Source: Antilocapra americana | Taxonomy: Eukaryota > Chordata > Mammalia > Artiodactyla > Antilocapridae | DNA length: 64,000 nucleotides | NCBI GenBank assembly: GCA_007570785.1 | Contig: ML664161.1 | Location: 14,432,416 to 14,496,415, forward strand | Reading direction: 5' to 3' | In this document: one piece after another, positions 58,459-64,000 of the stretch | Numbering within the stretch: the stretch's first letter is position 1 | How the letters are laid out: the number at the start of each line of letters is the position of its first letter | Notes under the pieces: generated by a model | What the model was told of the DNA's origin: nothing | The model's database searches: none | Seen by the model: the letters and a program-made list of their open reading frames with translations, nothing else | Made by a program: the position numbers and the translations under genes

Positions 58459-59037
58459 CTGGAGAGATAAAGTAAGCACCATTATCAAAACTTCCATAAT
58501 GAATGTTGGTGTTTGGAAGAAAATTTAAGAGACTCTAGTGGAACAATTTTTCAAAAATGCTACATCAGCAACACTTTGGATATCACAGAGTATAATACTG
58601 GGTAGAAAAAATATGGATATTGATGGCTTTGAATTTAAAAATGATTCAGAAGTTTCAAAATCTGAAAATATCTTAAGAATATGAACTATATATATTTGAT
58701 TTATGACTATATATACTTATACTTCTAATGTATATTGTATATGTGTTATATGATAAAATATATTTATACATTTTACAGTTCTCTTTCAATAGGTATAAAA
58801 TTAAAAATAAATAAGTCATTAGGATTGTGTCAATCCTAATCAGCAGTGGTTTTTTTTCCTTCTCTCATTTTTAGTAGTTCATAAAATAATGGCACGTGTT
58901 CCAATTGGCTTCTTACATTTGACAGAATCACTAAATTCTTTGTTGTTAAAGTTGTAGCCTTCTCTCTCTCGCAGTCAAACTTCACAATGATGTAGCATAT
59001 ATTTTATGAATATTTTACATGTAGTAGCTTTCATTTT
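58459..59037. other. AT-rich unique sequence with a short hairpin
   Basis: A perfect 10-bp-arm, 3-nt-loop palindrome lies at 58818-58840 ('attaggattg' and 'caatcctaat'). TA-rich run at about 58686-58760. Confidence 0.5.
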
Positions 59038-59246
59038 GGGTTTTCCATGCGGCACTAGTGGTAAAGAATCCACCTGCCAATGCAGGAGACATGCATTTGG
59101 TCCCTGGATTGGGAAGATCCCTTGGTGTAGGAAATAGCAACTCACTCCAATATTCTTGCCTGGAAAACTCCATGGGCAGAGGATCCTGGTGGGCTACGGT
59201 CCACGGGGCCACAGAGTCAGACACGACTGAGCACACACTCACATGC
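59038..59246 (+). mobile_element. Bov-tA SINE
   Basis: Head 'ggttttccatgcggcactagtgg', monomer 'ccaatattcttgcctgg', end 'agtcagacacgactgagcac'. Target-site duplication 59026-59037 against 59247-59258 (11 of 12). Confidence 0.95.
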
Positions 59247-59258
59247 AGCTTTCGTTTT

Positions 59259-60649
59259 AGCTCCCTAAAGGAGAAGGAGTAGAATAGGTTACTATCCCTG
59301 AAGTGTGGGAATCTGAGTTCCCCATCTGGTCTCTTCATAAACAATAGATACAAGTAGTGACAGGACTACTCTCTTGTTAGTGTAAGCATATGAGTAGGGT
59401 GAGCAAGAGGAGACTTGTCTCTCTGTGCGCTCAGAAGATACCCCTACATCCTCCCTTCTGCAAAGATTTCTCACTGTTCAACAACCAATAGTTGTGCTCC
59501 CGTGTTAACAAGGAGTATCTTCTGGAAAGAAAAATGTGCCAGCATCCTTGCCAATAGATTTCTTAATTATCTTGCTGATATTCTTAGCAACTGATTTAGC
59601 TATTGTTCTAGAAATGAATTATTTGAGTTCTTTTTTCCCACAGCACCCCCTTCATGCTCTCTGACTGTTATAGGATCATGTGCTCTTTGATTAGCCCATC
59701 ATAATTTCCTAAAGAAAGCAAACATTTGAGAAAATGCCCATGGCACCTTACTGCATTGCTTAAACTTGCTGCTAATTCTGTTATTCCTTGATACCTAGCT
59801 CTGTCTTAACAATAGTGTTAATTATACCACTTATTTATTCTATAGCTATGCCTTTTCTTTTGGTGTTTTTCATCCTCACGGACAAGATTAGTTGCCTCCC
59901 TTCAAAGAAGCTTCACCATGGGCATTACTTGTTGGGAGAAGAAACATTTCCTACTTTTTAACCTGTGCATTCCCCAGTCATCCATGCCTGAGAAGTAGTC
60001 ACTGCAACATGGGTCTTAAATCTTTTAGAGTAACTAAGCAGGGACCGGGAGTTACATCCTTGTGATAAAGTACATGTTTCCTGTTAAATGCAAGTTCTTC
60101 ATTTGAAAAGATTGAATAGAATGCTATTTTGAAGAAGAATTCCAGTTAAATTTAGTGTCATAAAAAATTCAGTCCGAGAATAATTACTGGCTTTGAGCCC
60201 ACATCATTTCTTCTGTTGTGAATTGGATGTGACTTCATTCACTGTAAGCATTTCCTGCAGTGTTTGTCCTTCTGCAAACACATATTGATGGCTTTGTTGG
60301 CTTTAATAGTATTTGTCTTTCCTTCTAAAATGACTTATCTAAATTTTATTATTGCAAAACGAGCAGAAATTTGTTTTTGTTTTAATTTTTAAGTTTCTGT
60401 CAATTGTTTAGCTAACTTTTATCATAAAGTTGGGCTGCTGTAGTCCCTACGTTACCTTCATCCCTGTCTAGAAGCCATATCTGCTCTTCTTCTCAGTACT
60501 TCAAAGGAGATAGCTTTAAAAGACACCCTCTGTAATTTTGCTAACAGTTCATTTGATTTTAAGGACTGGAAAGTCTACCAATGTCCTGTCAGTCTATGTC
60601 TCCTTTGGCTTCCTCTGTTCAGCTCTTCTTTTGATCTTTAAAGACTGCA
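59259..60649. other. Unique sequence, nothing firmly recognised
   Basis: No repeats recognised. A minus-strand frame at about 60201-60320 is open for roughly 30 codons but lacks good splice signals. Confidence 0.4.
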
Positions 60650-60850
60650 GGAGGAAAACTTCTGTTTATTTAATGCATATTTGGTGCTCTTGGGCCCTGC
60701 CCTAAATGTGGTATAGCATGATCCTGCTTAATCCTTCCAACTTCCTTAAAGGTAACTATTATTATCCCAAAGTAATTAGACAACTAGCCTCAGGTTACTC
60801 AGCCAATTAATGACAAAGCTAAAGTTTACAACCTCATTTGCCTGACTGAA
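60650..60850 (-). repeat. MIR SINE, degraded
   Basis: Reverse MIR: 'tgatcctgcttaatccttcc', 'aaaggtaactattattatccca', 'aattaatgacaaagctaaagt'. Confidence 0.6.
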
Positions 60851-62449
60851 AAACTCTCTAGTTATGAAAGTAATATTCAGAACCTCCTAAAGAATATATT
60901 AATTTTGGGGAGATGTGGAATTTCTAGTCCACTTCACTTTACTTATATTCCTGACATAGAAATATAAGAATGACCATGTCCCTGAGTTTCAATTCTCCAC
61001 ATATTTGATGTGTGATATTTTCTTATATTTTACTTCAAATTTTACTACATCTGAGATATCAGTACCAGTTTTTTACATTAATTTCTAAATTAACTTTTCT
61101 CTAAAATTTGTAATCAGTACATTTCTTGTCATAATTCTGCCAAAGTATCAGGATTTCATGATAGAATCTGTTTTATAGTTCTGATTGAAATTCTTGGCTC
61201 TCTATCAGATTTTCCTGGTACAAGCTGAAACACAACAACAGTCATCTGAGGGTGTTGTGTGGGGTAATATACCATCTTTCAGGCTTCTTTGGACTGAAAG
61301 TATATACCAAAAATAAACCTAACTCAATACAGTATGTGATATGGAAATGCTAACATCAGTGTTTGTATAGGAATCAATACATCTGGTCAATTGATGGGGT
61401 TGTCGAGAAAAGCCTTGAAAATAACAAGAGCAAAGTAAATAGGTCAGATTTGTCAAATTCTCCAGCAATGTCTTCATTGGACAGGCAGGGCAGCTGCCGA
61501 TTGCTCCTGTGATTCCTCCAACTCAGCTGAGTGTTCAGAGTCTTTGGGATTCTACTCCAAAAGAGTAAACTTATGGGATAATTTAAATCTGGGAGAAGTC
61601 AGCTTCAGGATAGGAAGATCTGCTCTTGAATATTGTGAACTCAGAGTTACACTAAAGAACTCAGTCACCCTAGGGAACAAATCAACTAACATATTTGGAA
61701 GAGAAAGGAGGACAATTTTTATTGACTTTTAGCAAATTTACTCATTATCTCTTTAATATTTTCTGGGCTGTTGACAGTGATGAGTATATCAAATTAATTC
61801 TTGGATGGTTTGCTAGACTGACTGAGTCTGGGTCCCTAGGAGCTGTAGGCAAAAGCTCATCTAATCCAGTTGGATCAATTTCTTCTCTCCCGTTTTCTGT
61901 GTATCCCCTGACTGTTACCCCCTAACTGCCGTAATTAAACATTCTTATTTCTTGGCACTGTGTGGACTAGAGGGTGTCTCACTGTGAAGTCTGCCCATGG
62001 GATATCATGGAAGTCTGAAAGTGTATGGAAAATTAAATGTTCGTGAACAGCTGATCATCTTTCTGGAGAGAAACAGAGAGATCATAGCTTTTATCAGATT
62101 CTGAAAGATCCTATGACACTAATGGTAACAAACATTGGTTTCAAAAAATTACTCAATTAATGAATATTTCTTTTTTTCCTCCTGTTGTGTGGAAGGCTAT
62201 CCATTGATAATATTAATGAGCTCAGACTCTAAGTGCTTAGGATACATGGGTGAACAACTAGATTGCTGTCTCTCTAACAACCCCTGTCCCATCACAAGTT
62301 TTAAGTTCAAACAAGAGAGTAAGATAATTAGAAACCATCAAGGTGGATATACCAAGAACTTGCTAATAGTGGTGGAGAACGAACACTGCCACTAGATGGA
62401 TACTTGCTGTCAAATTCGTGGGCTTTAAAAAATGTGTAATATTGATTTT
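60851..62449. other. Unique sequence, nothing recognised
   Basis: AT-rich, no recognised repeats and no supported coding. Short plus-strand frames at 61544-62395 lack domains. Confidence 0.4.
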
Positions 62450-63480
62450 GGAAAAACTTTTAATCGGCGTTTCTCCCCCTTGGAGACAGTTGGGGAATCC
62501 CATGGCATTTCTTTGTCATTCTACTTGCTGAGTTTGTACAGATGTCCAAGTAGTCTCCAGTTTGCACATCACTCTGTCAAGCACCTGGCGGCTGCGTGCA
62601 ACATGAGAGCTCATGCTATCCATCCACATTGACAAGAGAGGAAACGAGAGGCATGGACCTTGACAAGTTCTGTCACATCCAAAAATGAAATTGATTCAGG
62701 CCACTAAAAAACTCCAAGCTCTTTCATTAATAGGCCCTGGGAAGCCACAATAAATCAGCCTATTAGGGTGCAACAAGGGTGCAAATTGGTGTCTCAGTTA
62801 ATGTGGATAAAGATTTCAGTGCATACTGCATATATCAAAAATTTAACACATGCTGTTTGCAGAGTTTTAATGAATACAAAAAGCTCGATTGCTGAAAACC
62901 AACACAACCCAGGCCTTACTTCATTTAGCTGTCAATAAAATTGTCTCTTATTTTATTTTCTAATGGTTTATCAATACTGGTAATTTGCCACTGATTATAA
63001 AAGGGAGGATGGGGGAAGGGAAGGAAAGGAATTTAAATAAGCTCAGCTAACTAGAAAAGAGCTTGGTGGGCTGTTTTTCTGCATAAGTTAATGACCAAAT
63101 GATGTGAGGAAGTGAAACCTCCGTTTCTTCTTAGACTACAAATATCAGCTTTACTTGGAAGAAATACATTAGGTCAGCGGTGCACTTTGCTCTGTAAATC
63201 TGTTACTGCTTTTTGATAAAGGATGTTAAGGCACTGTAATTTAGCCTTTCTGAAAGAAGTTCAGATTAAGGGAAAAATGGCTTCACTTTTTTTTTTTCTC
63301 CCAATGGAATATAGCGGCAATGTGAAGTTTTCCAGCAGAAGCCAAATGCAAGGTTTCACCTGCCATAACTTCTTTCTATAAAATACAGAATAAACCTAAA
63401 ACCCTTTTCTGAAGCATGGGAGGAAACACCATCCTTGTGCCTGAAATAAACAAGTCTTGCCTGTTTTTCCAGTGTAGTAA
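62450..63480. other. Repeat-free block (candidate conserved non-coding)
   Basis: About 1 kb without any recognised repeat, with CpGs kept at 62460-62660 (atcggcg, ggcggctgcgtg, aacgag). AT-rich factor-type cores are frequent ('aaattgattc', 'cattaatagg', 'ctgtcaataaaattg', 'ctgattataa'). It looks like regulatory DNA, but conservation is untested. Confidence 0.35.
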
Positions 63481-63624
63481 GGAAATGGCTTCTAATCATT
63501 GTTCTTGCCTATATAATTATATAGTGTGTAAAGAGAAGGATGCTGTTTATATTTCCCTGGATGCTATTTATGTAGTTTTTTGAAAAACAGGTTCATGATG
63601 ATGACGTAACCATGAGAACTCATT

Positions 63625-63665
63625 CATTGACTGATTCATTCAATAAACATTTGTGGCAGGCTAAT
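63625..63665 (-). repeat. L2 3'-tail-like fragment
   Basis: 'ttcattgactgattcattcaataaacatttgtgg' is the reversed L2 end. Confidence 0.5.
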
Positions 63666-63837
63666 GGATTAACTTAATGTAGAAATTAACCTGTGCCTTA
63701 ATTTATTATTTTTATTATTATTTTCTTGCTCTAGCAGACTTGTTAGAAAGTGGATAAAGAAGTATTTGTATCCTTCACCCACATAGGGAAGGCAACCAGA
63801 TTCCCGTGTTCTCAAGTTTAGACTTCTTTGTTAGGAT

Positions 63838-63914
63838 AGTCTTTTCTTCTCCTGTCCATTCCCCTCCTCCCCTCTCTCCTCCTCCTTCTTTCTTTTCTAT
63901 TTTCTTTTTCCTCT
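63838..63914 (+). repeat. Polypyrimidine tract
   Basis: About 75 bases almost all C/T, similar to the tract at 18236-18316. Confidence 0.8.
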
Positions 63915-64000
63915 GAGGCTAGCAGGGATACAGAAATTTGATGAGTTCTTTACTTAATCCCTTTGGAGATATTTCTAGGCACTTAAAGGAATGTGTCTGA

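Noticed and set aside
60201..60320. Possible upstream exon of the minus-strand pair (reads VFAEGQTLQEML)
   Set aside because: Phase would fit block A, but the donor (gtgaat) and acceptor are poor and a second frame is equally open. Mentioned only as a test.
1..64000. CRISPR arrays, operons, bacterial or phage systems
   Set aside because: The base composition, repeat families and lack of dense coding show mammalian nuclear DNA; none of these structures is present.

Overview
The window is mammalian, specifically ruminant, nuclear DNA from a gene-poor (intergenic or deep intronic) region. The organism call rests on the mobile elements: Bov-tA and Bov-A2 SINEs on both strands, several BovB (RTE-clade) LINE copies including one nearly full-length, ruminant L1 3' ends and CHR-type SINEs shared by ruminants and cetaceans. 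Beneath them lie older mammalian repeats (MIR, L2, L3/CR1-like, L1M, an MLT1 LTR, Tigger1 and palindromic DNA transposons). Species within the ruminants cannot be told from the sequence. There is no operon, CRISPR array, rRNA or tRNA gene, and no CpG island.

Layout. 1-12 kb: Tigger1 remnant, MIRs, a ruminant L1 3' end split by a Bov-tA, hAT-like elements, an L1M 3' end, CHR and Bov SINEs. 12-20 kb: L2 and MIR debris, a CHR SINE, a 48-bp pure GT microsatellite, a Bov-A2, then a repeat-free block (about 18.4-19.3 kb) that keeps CpG and contains an exon-like open frame, then a Bov-tA/Bov-A2 pair. 20-30 kb: mostly old unique DNA, L1M remnants, a CHR SINE. 30.0-33.07 kb: near-complete BovB on the plus strand, broken by stops. 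33.5-39.7 kb: MLT1 LTR split by a CHR SINE, then two minus-strand BovB copies; the second ends in an inverted 5' scrap and a 100-bp inverted repeat. 40-51 kb: mostly unique DNA with scattered SINEs, a palindromic DNA transposon and an exon-like 67-bp interval at 43.74 kb. 51.7-53.7 kb: 2-kb BovB on the minus strand. 54-64 kb: MIR, L3, CHR and Bov-tA in otherwise unique DNA, with two phase-compatible exon-like blocks on the minus strand at 57.95-58.46 kb and a repeat-free block at 62.4-63.5 kb.

No intact protein-coding gene can be supported. The longest open frame (273 codons, 32221-33042 plus) is the C-terminal part of the BovB ORF. Most other short open frames are readings of repeats. The points most worth checking are the inverted repeat attached to the BovB 5' inversion (38.8-39.1 kb) and the exon-like blocks at 57.95-58.46, 43.74 and 18.47 kb. 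I found no convincing undescribed system; these are leads, not claims.
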